A DNA stretch of 64,000 bases from a virus. How positions within the stretch are numbered: the stretch's first letter is position 1; each line of letters starts with the position of its first letter. Location: IMG/VR virus record IMGVR_UViG_3300009184_000043, positions 1 to 64,000 of that record. One strand, given 5' to 3'. Below, in pieces: positions 14,111 through 20,085 of this stretch. A model generated the notes under the pieces. That model saw only the letters and a list, made by a program, of their open reading frames with translations, did no database searches and was not told the origin of the DNA. The position numbers and the translations under genes are program-made.

Positions 14111-14621
14111 ATTGCTCTTTATATTCAGATATGGAGCATATCTTGTTATAATGCCATCCAACCATATATTCTCTATAGAATACGCCATCTTTGAATAGAG
14201 TATAAATCTCTTGGACAGTTCCATCGTCCTGAGTTTGAACCTCATATTCATATCTGTCGTATCTTACCTGTTTAAGGAAACTATCGTAATATGAATCTAC
14301 TGTGCTCTTTATCATAATTGGCTCATATAGCATATCGTCTTCTGTATAAAGATCCCATTCCACACCGGGAGCAAAAACTCCAATATAGCTTTCATCCTTC
14401 TTAGTAATAAATTTTTTCCATAGCTTAGGATTCCCTACTACGCTTAAGAATTTACCTCTTAGTTCCGGTTGATCGTAAAATGGATAGTAAGCATCGCCTC
14501 TCAATTTGCTAGCTCCAGCCATTGTGTTGTTGAAAGATTCTATGCCTTCATTCTGCGATAAAGCGGTTACACTTGTTCCTAGTATGAATAGGAAAATAAA
14601 TGCTAATTTTAGATTTTTCAT
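14109..14621 (-). CDS. Secreted or periplasmic protein of unknown function
   Basis: A 170-residue protein with a clear Sec signal peptide: positive start MKNLKLAF, hydrophobic core IFLFILGTSV, and a probable cut after TALSQ (about residue 23). There is no lipobox Cys. The mature part has repeated aromatic, beta-type segments (YEYEVQTQDDGTVQEIYTLF). It is on the minus strand, alone, with its own terminator: the layout of a host-derived cargo (moron) gene. A role at the infected cell envelope, such as exclusion of other phages, is possible but unproven. Confidence 0.65.
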   Translation of the reverse strand: MKNLKLAFIFLFILGTSVTALSQNEGIESFNNTMAGASKLRGDAYYPFYDQPELRGKFLSVVGNPKLWKKFITKKDESYIGVFAPGVEWDLYTEDDMLYEPIMIKSTVDSYYDSFLKQVRYDRYEYEVQTQDDGTVQEIYTLFKDGVFYREYMVGWHYNKICSISEYKEQ

Positions 14622-14708
14622 AGATCATTGTATTATTGTTACAGATTCAAATATAGATCAGAAATATAGATAATTCCAGATGATTTCACATTTTTATTTT
14701 TTTTAATA

Positions 14709-14740
14709 GAAACTTTTTTGTACTTTTGAGGTATATAATA
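14709..14740 (+). promoter_or_regulatory. Promoter of tRNA array 2, GAAACT-N17-TATATAAT
   Basis: GAAACT (14709-14714) and TATATAATA (14732-14740) lie just before leader ORF 2. Confidence 0.55.
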
Positions 14741-14760
14741 AAAAAAGAACAAAGCTTTCA

Positions 14761-14850
14761 ATGAAACACTTTTTAAATATCGCAATAGATTTTCAACTTC
14801 ATAAAGAAGATGACCTTCTAGAGGATACAATTAAGTGTCAGAGGAAATAA
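14761..14850 (+). CDS. Leader peptide 2, codons matched to tRNA array 2
   Basis: A 29-residue ORF that begins MKHFLNIAIDFQ and contains a run Glu-Asp-Asp-Leu-Leu-Glu-Asp (GAA GAT GAC CTT CTA GAG GAT, about 14806-14826). The array that follows encodes exactly Glu(TTC), Asp(GTC), fMet(CAT) and Leu(TAG). The run sits on strand 1 of the attenuator, where a stalled ribosome would free strand 2. Three of four Leu codons are CTN, as read by tRNA-Leu(TAG). The match is visible in the sequence; control by stalling is inferred. Confidence 0.7.
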   Translation: MKHFLNIAIDFQLHKEDDLLEDTIKCQRK

Positions 14851-14901
14851 ATTTATATAACGATATAATTTAAACCTCTGATAACCTCAGAGGTTTTTTT
14901 G
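14814..14901 (+). promoter_or_regulatory. Attenuator of tRNA array 2
   Basis: Strand 1, CCTTCT (14814-14819), can pair with AGAGG of strand 2. Strand 2, TCAGAGG (14838-14844), is exactly complementary to CCTCTGA in the 5' arm of the terminator. The terminator is AACCTCTGA (14873-14881) / TCAGAGGTT (14887-14895). Strand 2 duplicates the 3' arm, so it competes directly with it. Confidence 0.7.
14873..14901 (+). terminator. Intrinsic terminator in leader of tRNA array 2
   Basis: A 9-bp perfect stem with loop TAACC, then TTTTTTTG. Confidence 0.85.
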
Positions 14902-14909
14902 TTTTATAT

Positions 14910-14921
14910 GTTCTTTGAAAT
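14910..14921 (+). promoter_or_regulatory. boxA-like element before tRNA array 2
   Basis: GTTCTTTGAAAT is a close variant of GTTCTTTGACAT, placed between the terminator and tRNA-Glu as in arrays 1 and 3. Confidence 0.5.
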
Positions 14922-14924
14922 TAC

Positions 14925-14996
14925 GCTGCCATCGTCTAACGGTTAGGACCTATGGTTTTCATCCATAAAATCGGAGTTCGATTCTCCGTGGCAGTA
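14925..14996 (+). tRNA. tRNA-Glu(TTC)
   Basis: Acceptor GCTGCCA/TGGCAGT, anticodon loop TTTTCAT, T-arm AGTTCGATTCT. Confidence 0.95.
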
Positions 14997-15007
14997 CAAA
15001 AAATTAA

Positions 15008-15079
15008 GGTCCCGTAGTTAAACGGCTATAATGCTGCCCTGTCACGGCAGAGTTCGGAGTTCGATTCTCCGCGGGACCG
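15008..15079 (+). tRNA. tRNA-Asp(GTC)
   Basis: Acceptor GGTCCCG/CGGGACC, anticodon loop CTGTCAC, discriminator G. CCA is encoded at 15080-15082. Confidence 0.95.
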
Positions 15080-15087
15080 CCATATAT

Positions 15088-15160
<73 letters not shown>

Positions 15161-15164
15161 CTAA

Positions 15165-15243
15165 GCCCAGGTGGTGAAATGGTATACACGCTAGATTTAG
15201 GATCTAGTGCGAAAGCGTGAGGGTTCGAGTCCCTCCCTGGGTA
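15165..15243 (+). tRNA. tRNA-Leu(TAG)
   Basis: Class II tRNA, acceptor GCCCAGG/CCTGGGT, anticodon loop TTTAGGA. It reads CTN codons. Its last base is only 2 bases before the ATG of the HAD gene, so the two are co-transcribed. Confidence 0.95.
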
Positions 15244-15245
15244 CT

Positions 15246-15815
15246 ATGAAAATTATATTTTTAGATCATGATGGAGTAATTTGTCTTTCCCAACAATTTG
15301 GAGGACGTTACAAAAAGCAGGCTAAAGCTAGAAAAAAGCTTTCGCAGGATGTAATGAGTTTTCATGTAGGAGCTAGATTTGATAACTTCGACAAGAAAGC
15401 AATAAAGGTTTTAAATTTAATTCTAGAAGAGACTGGAGCTGAAATAGTTGTTTCTTCAGATTGGAAGGTCTGGGCAACAATAGAGGAAATGGGAGAATAC
15501 TATGAACAACAAGGAATAATTAAAAAACCTATAGATTTCACACCAAGAGAATATCCTTACACAGAAAACCAAGAATGGCATCCAGACTGGGATTTAGAAG
15601 CATCAAGAACTTTAGAAATCCAAGAATGGTTAAAGGCCCATTCCGGAGTTACTCATTGGGTAGCAATAGATGATTTAGATATGAGCTTTAAAGAAGTATC
15701 TAATAATAGAAGCGGTACTGGATGGGGATTAACAAACTTTGTACACACTCCTAGCATTATGCAAGGGATTAAGCAATCAGGAATAAAAGAAAAAGTTTTA
15801 AAATTTTTGAAATAA
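15246..15815 (+). CDS. HAD-family phosphatase-like protein
   Basis: A 189-residue protein, started at ATG 15246 because the longer frame runs through tRNA-Leu. It begins MKIIFLDHDGVICLSQQ, the HAD motif I (DxDG, nucleophile D7 and acid D9). A motif II-like VVSSDWKVW is at about 73-81 and an acidic motif IV-like AIDDLDMSF at about 144-152. HAD enzymes transfer phosphate via an aspartyl intermediate. Co-transcription with tRNA array 2 makes a role in tRNA or RNA end healing, as for the T4 Pnkp phosphatase domain, a possibility. A nucleotide phosphatase is equally possible. Confidence 0.65.
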   Translation: MKIIFLDHDGVICLSQQFGGRYKKQAKARKKLSQDVMSFHVGARFDNFDKKAIKVLNLILEETGAEIVVSSDWKVWATIEEMGEYYEQQGIIKKPIDFTPREYPYTENQEWHPDWDLEASRTLEIQEWLKAHSGVTHWVAIDDLDMSFKEVSNNRSGTGWGLTNFVHTPSIMQGIKQSGIKEKVLKFLK

Positions 15816-15859
15816 TTTGAAAAACATTTTTTTATTTAAAAAAGATATTGTACTTTTAC

Positions 15860-15889
15860 GAAACTATTCTGGAAACAGGATATATAATA
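15860..15889 (+). promoter_or_regulatory. Promoter of tRNA array 3, GAAACT-N17-TATAATA
   Basis: GAAACT (15860-15865), 17 bases, TATAATA (15883-15889): a perfect member of the class, 7 bases before leader ORF 3. Confidence 0.65.
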
Positions 15890-15896
15890 AAGAAAA

Positions 15897-16004
15897 ATGA
15901 AAAACTGTAGTAAACATAACATCAATCGCATGATCAGTCAGATTAATGGCTGCTATCAAACGGTGGCGTTTTGGGCAAAGGGGAAAGAACCCGATCGAAG
16001 CTAA
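15897..16004 (+). CDS. Leader peptide 3, covers the 16 amino acids of tRNA array 3
   Basis: A 35-residue ORF beginning MKNCSKHNINRMISQINGCY. Its first 30 residues contain M, K, N, C, S, H, I, R, Q, G, Y, T, V, A, F and W, exactly the 16 amino acids served by the 16 tRNAs downstream. They contain none of Leu, Pro, Asp or Glu, which belong to arrays 1 and 2. Codon families match the isoacceptors: Ile is ATC/ATT (tRNA GAT), Ser AGT/AGC (tRNA GCT), Arg CGC/CGA (tRNA ACG). The last five residues (EPDRS) overlap the anti-terminator strand. A sensor of tRNA supply is inferred. Confidence 0.7.
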   Translation: MKNCSKHNINRMISQINGCYQTVAFWAKGKEPDRS

Positions 16005-16069
16005 TACAGAAAATCATATTTAGATATTTCGGAAAAGGCTTTGATTCACATCAAAGCCTTTTTTTTTGT
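15994..16069 (+). promoter_or_regulatory. Attenuator of tRNA array 3
   Basis: ATCGAAGCT (15994-16002), at the leader stop codon, can pair over 9 bp (two G-T) with GGCTTTGAT in the 5' arm of the terminator. A competing short helix TTGGG/CCCGA (around 15972-15995) could hide part of it. The second pairing is weaker than in leaders 1 and 2. Confidence 0.5.
16035..16068 (+). terminator. Intrinsic terminator in leader of tRNA array 3
   Basis: AAGGCTTTGAT (16035-16045) and ATCAAAGCCTT (16050-16060) form an 11-bp stem with loop TCAC, followed by a T-run. Confidence 0.88.
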
Positions 16070-16079
16070 TCTTTGACAT
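16068..16079 (+). promoter_or_regulatory. boxA-like element before tRNA array 3
   Basis: GTTCTTTGACAT is identical to the element before array 1 and again directly follows the T-run of the leader terminator. Confidence 0.6.
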
Positions 16080-16092
16080 ACTGGAAAAAAAT

Positions 16093-16165
16093 GGTACCGT
16101 AGCTCAGTTGGTAGAGCACTAGACTGAAAATCTAGGTGTCGCCGGTTCGATTCCGGCCGGTACCA
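16093..16165 (+). tRNA. tRNA-Phe(GAA)
   Basis: Acceptor GGTACCG/CGGTACC, anticodon loop CTGAAAA. Confidence 0.95.
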
Positions 16166-16166
16166 C

Positions 16167-16213
16167 AATACTAAACAAGAAATTGTCTCACTAAACTAAT
16201 CATGTTTAGTATT
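16167..16213 (+). repeat. Hairpin spacer between tRNA-Phe and tRNA-Lys
   Basis: AATACTAAAC (16167-16176) and GTTTAGTATT (16204-16213) are perfect 10-bp inverted repeats. An inner TAAAC copy and a further GTTTAG copy just downstream (about 16224) could give alternative pairings. It is possibly a processing signal or a small RNA. Confidence 0.5.
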
Positions 16214-16235
16214 ACAAAAACAAGTTTAGTAAAAT

Positions 16236-16308
16236 GATCTCGTAGCTCAGCTGGTAGAGCACCGCACTTTTAATGCGGGAGTCGAGGGTTCGAGCCCCTC
16301 CGGGATCA
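16236..16308 (+). tRNA. tRNA-Lys(TTT)
   Basis: Acceptor GATCTCG/CGGGATC, anticodon loop CTTTTAA. Confidence 0.95.
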
Positions 16309-16314
16309 CTATAC

Positions 16315-16387
16315 ACATCGGTAGCTCAGTTGGTAGAGCACCAGTCTCCAAAACTGGGTGTCGTAGGTTCGAGTCCTACCCTTTGTG
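16315..16387 (+). tRNA. tRNA-Trp(CCA)
   Basis: Anticodon loop CTCCAAA, normal D- and T-arms. The acceptor ACATCGG/CCTTTGT has two adjacent pyrimidine mismatches (positions 4 and 5), unlike every other tRNA here. Discriminator G is as in bacterial tRNA-Trp. Confidence 0.85.
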
Positions 16388-16395
16388 CAAAATAA

Positions 16396-16468
16396 GGCTC
16401 TATAGTTCAATGGATTAGAATAGATCACTACGGATGATCTGATCCTGGTTCGAATCCAGGTGGAGCCT
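16396..16468 (+). tRNA. tRNA-Arg(ACG)
   Basis: Acceptor GGCTCTA/TGGAGCC, anticodon stem GATCA/TGATC with loop CTACGGA. It needs A34-to-inosine editing to read CGN codons; leader 3 uses CGC and CGA. Confidence 0.92.
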
Positions 16469-16479
16469 CAAATAAATAA

Positions 16480-16551
16480 GGTCGTGTGGTCGAGTGGTTT
16501 AGGCACTAGTCTGCAAAACTAGTTATACTGGTTCGATTCCAGTCACGACCT
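16480..16551 (+). tRNA. tRNA-Cys(GCA)
   Basis: Acceptor GGTCGTG/CACGACC, anticodon loop CTGCAAA. Confidence 0.94.
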
Positions 16552-16568
16552 CAAAAAAATTTAAAAAT

Positions 16569-16706
16569 ATGACGATAGAAAGCAGAATAGTAGCAAGAGG
16601 AAGTTTCCCCTCTAGTAAAGAAAACTTAAGAAGAGAAACAATAAAATTTAAACACACCGAAAGATTGATAAAAAGAATCAGAAGGTTAATTAAAAAAGGA
16701 AAGTAA
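16569..16706 (+). CDS. Tiny basic protein inside tRNA array 3
   Basis: A 45-residue ORF between tRNA-Cys and tRNA-Ser, starting MTIESRIVARGSFPSSKENL and ending in a basic amphipathic helix RLIKRIRRLIKKGK. Its last codons (AAA GGA AAG TAA) overlap the acceptor stem of tRNA-Ser(GCT), so processing of the tRNA would remove the stop codon from the message. It has no known relative. It is either a real small RNA-binding protein or a chance frame; the regular helix favours the former. Confidence 0.45.
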   Translation: MTIESRIVARGSFPSSKENLRRETIKFKHTERLIKRIRRLIKKGK

Positions 16707-16783
16707 TCTCAGATGGTGACGGGGCTCGCCTGCTAAGCGAAGCGTACTTTAATTGGTATTTGGTTCGATTCCAATTCTTTCCG
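16697..16783 (+). tRNA. tRNA-Ser(GCT)
   Basis: Class II tRNA, acceptor GGAAAGT/TCTTTCC with the last pair mismatched, anticodon loop CTGCTAA, T-arm TGGTTCGATTCCA. It reads AGY codons, the only Ser codons in leader 3. Its 5' end overlaps the stop of the small ORF at 16569-16706. Confidence 0.88.
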
Positions 16784-16789
16784 CAACAT

Positions 16790-16863
16790 TGACATATAGC
16801 TCAGTTGGTTAGAGCGTTGATCTGATACGTCAAAGGCCGAAGGTTCGAATCCTTCTATGTCAA
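16790..16863 (+). tRNA. tRNA-Ile(GAT)
   Basis: Acceptor TGACATA/TATGTCA, anticodon loop CTGATAC. CCA is encoded at 16864-16866. It reads ATC/ATT, the Ile codons of leader 3. Confidence 0.94.
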
Positions 16864-16871
16864 CCACATTT

Positions 16872-16944
16872 AGTCTCTTAGCTCAGTTGGTAGAGCGTTT
16901 GGTTTACATCCAAAATGTCGGGGGTTCGAATCCCTCAGGGACTA
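16872..16944 (+). tRNA. tRNA-Val(TAC)
   Basis: Acceptor AGTCTCT/AGGGACT, anticodon loop TTTACAT. Confidence 0.95.
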
Positions 16945-16946
16945 CA

Positions 16947-17036
16947 AGATTAGAAGCGGTGAAAGGGGTTACTTCGATCAAAACCTTGTAATTTTTTGAC
17001 CAAAAAAACCACCCCGTTCAAATATTCTCTAATCTA
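16947..17036 (+). ncRNA. Structured RNA unit 4 (GAAGCGG-N9-TTAC family) inside tRNA array 3
   Basis: The outer helix AGATTAGA (16947-16954) / TCTAATCT (17029-17036) is a perfect 8 bp. GAAGCGG is at 16953-16959. The inner helix is TGAAAGGGG (16960-16968) / CCCCGTTCA (17013-17021), 8 of 9 paired. TTAC follows at 16969-16972. It has the same architecture as the units upstream of the TROVE gene, 9.7 kb away. It lies 2 bases after tRNA-Val and 4 before tRNA-Asn, so flanking tRNA processing would release it as a stable RNA of about 90 nt. Confidence 0.75.
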
Positions 17037-17040
17037 AACT

Positions 17041-17113
17041 GGGGATGTAGCTCAGCGGTAGTAGCAACTGACTGTTAATCAGTAGGTCATAGGTTCGAAT
17101 CCTATCATCCCCG
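17041..17113 (+). tRNA. tRNA-Asn(GTT)
   Basis: Acceptor GGGGATG/CATCCCC, anticodon loop CTGTTAA. Confidence 0.95.
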
Positions 17114-17118
17114 CACTT

Positions 17119-17200
17119 CGGAGTGTTGAGCAATTGGTTGCTCAGCTGACTGTAAATCAGCCGCCTTACGGCATTGGGGGTTCGAATCCCTCCGCTCCGA
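17119..17200 (+). tRNA. tRNA-Tyr(GTA)
   Basis: Class II tRNA, acceptor CGGAGTG/CGCTCCG, anticodon loop CTGTAAA. CCA is encoded at 17201-17203. Confidence 0.94.
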
Positions 17201-17206
17201 CCAAAT

Positions 17207-17278
17207 GCAGGTATCGTATAACGGTCATTACTTCTGACTTCCAATCAGAAGATCTCGGTTCGATTCCGGGTACCTGCT
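17207..17278 (+). tRNA. tRNA-Gly(TCC)
   Basis: Acceptor GCAGGTA/TACCTGC, anticodon loop CTTCCAA. CCA is encoded at 17279-17281. Confidence 0.95.
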
Positions 17279-17281
17279 CCA

Positions 17282-17355
17282 GTGGGATTAGCTCAGCTGG
17301 CTAGAGCACTTGCCTTGCACGCAAGGGGTCAACGGTTCGAATCCGTTATCCTCCA
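17282..17355 (+). tRNA. tRNA-Ala(TGC)
   Basis: Anticodon loop CTTGCAC. Acceptor GTGGGAT/ATCCTCC has one mismatch at position 2 and one G-T pair. Confidence 0.92.
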
Positions 17356-17364
17356 CTTTTATAT

Positions 17365-17437
17365 GGCGAGTTAGCTCAGCTGGTAGAGCGTCGGAATCAT
17401 ACCCCGAAGGTCGGCAGTTCGAACCTGCCACTCGCTA
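17365..17437 (+). tRNA. tRNA-Met(CAT), elongator-like
   Basis: Acceptor GGCGAGT/ACTCGCT, anticodon loop ATCATAC. It has no initiator features. A lysidine-modified Ile identity cannot be excluded. Confidence 0.9.
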
Positions 17438-17439
17438 CT

Positions 17440-17513
17440 GTGACGGTAGCTCAGTTGGTTAGAGCGTCTGATTGTGGTTCAGAAGGTCGGGAGTTCGATT
17501 CTCCTCTGTCACC
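17440..17513 (+). tRNA. tRNA-His(GTG)
   Basis: Acceptor GTGACGG/CTGTCAC, anticodon loop TTGTGGT, discriminator C as is typical of tRNA-His. Confidence 0.94.
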
Positions 17514-17517
17514 TATT

Positions 17518-17590
17518 GCCTTTGTAGCTCAGCTGGTAGAGCGCTTCATTTGTAATGAAGATGTCGCAGGTTCGATCCCTGTCAAAGGCT
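17518..17590 (+). tRNA. tRNA-Thr(TGT)
   Basis: Acceptor GCCTTTG/CAAAGGC, anticodon loop TTTGTAA. Confidence 0.95.
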
Positions 17591-17596
17591 CTATAA

Positions 17597-17669
17597 TGTC
17601 CTGTGGTGTAATTGGCAACACGTCTGATTTTGATTCAGAAGAGTCCAGGTTCGAGCCCTGGCGGGACAT
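17597..17669 (+). tRNA. tRNA-Gln(TTG)
   Basis: Acceptor TGTCCTG/CGGGACA, anticodon loop TTTTGAT. It is the last tRNA of array 3. A late-type element GATATATAG (17681) for the next gene follows. Confidence 0.95.
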
Positions 17670-17692
17670 CTAAAAAATAAGATATATAGGTC

Positions 17693-18421
17693 ATGATGAT
17701 CCTAAAATATTCTGAATTTATTAACGAGAGTAATAGGGAAGAATACATAAAAAATTATTGCAAAGAATCCCCTGTTATTCCACAGGTTCCTGTGTCTTTT
17801 AAAAAAATACATGGTGATCTAATTAAAGTGGGAAAATACAAAGAGACGTTAAAATCTATTGATAATGGTGATGCAGTAATAGTAGGAATAAGAAGAAAAT
17901 TGGAAGCTAGAAAGAATGGTCAAGAAAAATATATTGACAGTATTTATTTTATACCAAAGAATGCAAAAAAAGAAAATCCTAATATTACACCATTCCAAGC
18001 CACCACAGTTCCTTCTGTCGCTTGGTTCGATACCGATGTAGCAATTTTGGATGATTCTGAATATAAATTTAAGATCGGAACTCACACTTTTGGATCGTCG
18101 AATAAAACAATACCTGCTTTGGTTCCTAGTATTGATGGATTATCTCCAAAGGAAATACCAGTAAATAGATTTTCAGCAAAAGACAACGTGGTAAAAACAT
18201 ATGATCCACCAAAAAAAGATATAGGAACTGGTACAAATTTTCATTATGGGTTATCTCCTAAAGGTGTAGATGGATCTTCTGGTATACCCTGTGTTGGTGG
18301 ATATTCTGCTGGATGTCAAGTAATTCCGACAGAAAAAAAATGGAACGAATTTTGGAATTTAGTAAAAAATTCAAAACAACAAATCTTTTGGTATTCTATT
18401 ATCGAAGAAGATAAATTATAA
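17693..18421 (+). CDS. Capsid-targeted protein with L,D-transpeptidase-like C-terminus
   Basis: A 242-residue protein. It begins MMILKYSEFINESNREE, a capsid-targeting-like leader with a clean F-I-N-E|S cleavage site. The C-terminal 60 residues hold NFHYGLSPKG followed by GGYSAGCQVIP and a Trp/Phe-rich tail (WNEFWNLV). The H...S-x-G-C arrangement is reminiscent of YkuD-type (L,D-transpeptidase) and related phage cell-wall proteins, with Cys as possible nucleophile. A cell-wall-acting enzyme carried in the virion is a reasonable inference. It is preceded by a late-type promoter. Confidence 0.6.
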   Translation: MMILKYSEFINESNREEYIKNYCKESPVIPQVPVSFKKIHGDLIKVGKYKETLKSIDNGDAVIVGIRRKLEARKNGQEKYIDSIYFIPKNAKKENPNITPFQATTVPSVAWFDTDVAILDDSEYKFKIGTHTFGSSNKTIPALVPSIDGLSPKEIPVNRFSAKDNVVKTYDPPKKDIGTGTNFHYGLSPKGVDGSSGIPCVGGYSAGCQVIPTEKKWNEFWNLVKNSKQQIFWYSIIEEDKL

Positions 18422-18453
18422 ATTAAAAATCCAGTATGTAAAAAAGTGTAGTT

Positions 18454-18948
18454 ATGAAAGTGCTAGTACTAAATAATGACTTTACGCCTATAAGCGTTAC
18501 CGATTTTGCCCGGGGATTTAAGCTTGTATACAAAGGTAAAGCTGAGGTTTTAGAGCATGACGAACAAAATCCAATTGTTACTGATCAAAGCACTTACAAA
18601 AGACCGTCAGTAATTCGGCTTCTAAAGTATGTTGTTTTACCTTTTAAGAAGTTAAAGCCTACAAGGGAAAATATCTTTAAAAGAGATGGAATGAAATGTA
18701 TTTATTTAGGGTGTGAATCCAATAAGAATCTCACGCTAGATCACGTTATTCCAAGATCTAGGGGTGGGGGTAACACATGGGAAAATCTAGCTACTTGCTG
18801 TTCAAAATGTAACGGTAGAAAGGGCGATAGAACACCTGAGGAAGCTGGTATGAAAATGAGACAAAAGCCATTTAAACCAGGCTATGGTTATTTCATAAGG
18901 AATTTTTCCAAAGGGATCGATGTTTGGACAGCATATCTTCCTGATTAA
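18454..18948 (+). CDS. HNH endonuclease
   Basis: A 164-residue HNH nuclease of the McrA-like group common in phages. The N-terminal part, MKVLVLNNDFTPISVTDFAR, is the typical lead-in. The catalytic core reads LTLDHVIPRSRGGGNTWENL, with two Cys pairs (CIYLGCES and CCSKCNGRKG) for structural zinc. It cleaves double-stranded DNA. Free-standing HNH genes in phages act as homing nucleases or in genome processing, and nothing here separates these. It ends at an intrinsic terminator. Confidence 0.88.
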   Translation: MKVLVLNNDFTPISVTDFARGFKLVYKGKAEVLEHDEQNPIVTDQSTYKRPSVIRLLKYVVLPFKKLKPTRENIFKRDGMKCIYLGCESNKNLTLDHVIPRSRGGGNTWENLATCCSKCNGRKGDRTPEEAGMKMRQKPFKPGYGYFIRNFSKGIDVWTAYLPD

Positions 18949-18952
18949 TTTT

Positions 18953-18981
18953 AAAAATCCCAGTATTACTGGGATTTTTTG
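18953..18981 (+). terminator. Intrinsic terminator after the HNH gene
   Basis: AAAAATCCCAGTA and TACTGGGATTTTT form a strong hairpin followed by a T-run. Confidence 0.88.
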
Positions 18982-19020
18982 TGAATCTTATATCTATAAG
19001 ATTTATAAATAATAAAAGAT

Positions 19021-20085
19021 ATGCTATTTGACTTTGACGATATTCTTATCGAACCAGAAATGCACACGGGAATACTTTCAAGAAAGAAAGTAGATCCTTT
19101 CGACGAGAAACAAATGCTTCCCCTTTTTACAGCTCCAATGGACACAGTAATCAGTATGGATAATTATGAAGTTTTTAACTCTCATAAAATATACAGCATT
19201 ATTCCTAGAAAAATAGAATACGAATTAACAGATATCTCATTAGATCATAATGTCTGGTTCTCTTATGGTTTAGATGATTTTAAGAGACTTTTTATTGATA
19301 ATCAGGCTAACATACCTCTAGGTCGAAAAGCGTACGCCTTAATTGATATAGCGAACGGACACATGAGGATTGTAAAGGAATTGCTAGAACAATCTAAGGA
19401 AATCTACGGAAGAAATCTAGTTATTATGGTTGGCAATTGTGCTAACCCTTTAACATATCTTTCTTTAGCACAATCAGGAGCTGATTATGTTAGAATGGGA
19501 ATAGGAAACGGAGCAGGATGTTTAACAACTGTACAAACGGGTGTTGGTTATCCTATGGCTTCTTTGATTCACGAAACTGCAAAAATCCAGCAGGAAAGAA
19601 ATCTTTCAGCCAAGATCGTAGCAGACGGTGGATTTAAAAAATATGCTGACGTGATTAAGGCATTAGCTTTAGGAGCTGATTACGTGATGCTTGGAAGTAT
19701 TTTTAATAAAGCTCTAGAAAGCTGCGGTGAAACATTCGAAGCTAATAAAAAATATGATTCTTGGACAGAGCCAGGAGATAAAGTAGATCAATACTCTTTT
19801 GATACACTAATCCAATTTGAAGCAGGAAAGAAATTCTATAAGAAGTTTAGAGGTATGTCAACTAAGGAAGTACAAAAGAGTCTAGGAAAAAAAGATTTGA
19901 AAACATCCGAAGGAATTAGTAAAATGCAACCCGTCGAATACACGCTTGGAGGATGGGCTGAAAATTTTAAAGATTATTTAAAATCTGCTATGAGTTATAC
20001 TGATTGTCTAACGATCGGGGAATTTATTGGCAAAGTAAAGTTCAATAAAATTTCTAAAAATTCTATGGAAAGATACTCCAAATAG
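19021..20085 (+). CDS. GMP reductase / IMP dehydrogenase family enzyme
   Basis: A 354-residue (beta/alpha)8 enzyme. N-terminal FDDILIEPEMHTGILSRKKV matches the family start. The catalytic Cys loop GNGAGCLTTVQTGVGYP is at about residues 160-176. The phosphate-binding segment IVADGGFKKYADVIKALALG is followed by GADYVMLGSIF. IMPDH oxidises IMP to XMP and GMP reductase converts GMP to IMP. The short length without a CBS insert favours the GuaC/short-GuaB shape, but the direction cannot be decided. It alters the guanine nucleotide supply. The next genes are on the same strand. Confidence 0.85.
   Translation: MLFDFDDILIEPEMHTGILSRKKVDPFDEKQMLPLFTAPMDTVISMDNYEVFNSHKIYSIIPRKIEYELTDISLDHNVWFSYGLDDFKRLFIDNQANIPLGRKAYALIDIANGHMRIVKELLEQSKEIYGRNLVIMVGNCANPLTYLSLAQSGADYVRMGIGNGAGCLTTVQTGVGYPMASLIHETAKIQQERNLSAKIVADGGFKKYADVIKALALGADYVMLGSIFNKALESCGETFEANKKYDSWTEPGDKVDQYSFDTLIQFEAGKKFYKKFRGMSTKEVQKSLGKKDLKTSEGISKMQPVEYTLGGWAENFKDYLKSAMSYTDCLTIGEFIGKVKFNKISKNSMERYSK

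Noticed and set aside
14639-14830. Minus-strand ORF over leader 2
   Set aside because: It is opposite the leader ORF, promoter and attenuator and has no supporting features.
15246-15815. Starting the HAD gene upstream, within tRNA-Leu
   Set aside because: The longer frame overlaps the whole 3' half of the tRNA, and HAD motif I begins right after the ATG at 15246.
17029-17673. ORFs across the later tRNAs of array 3
   Set aside because: They are entirely explained by tRNA genes and their conserved arms.
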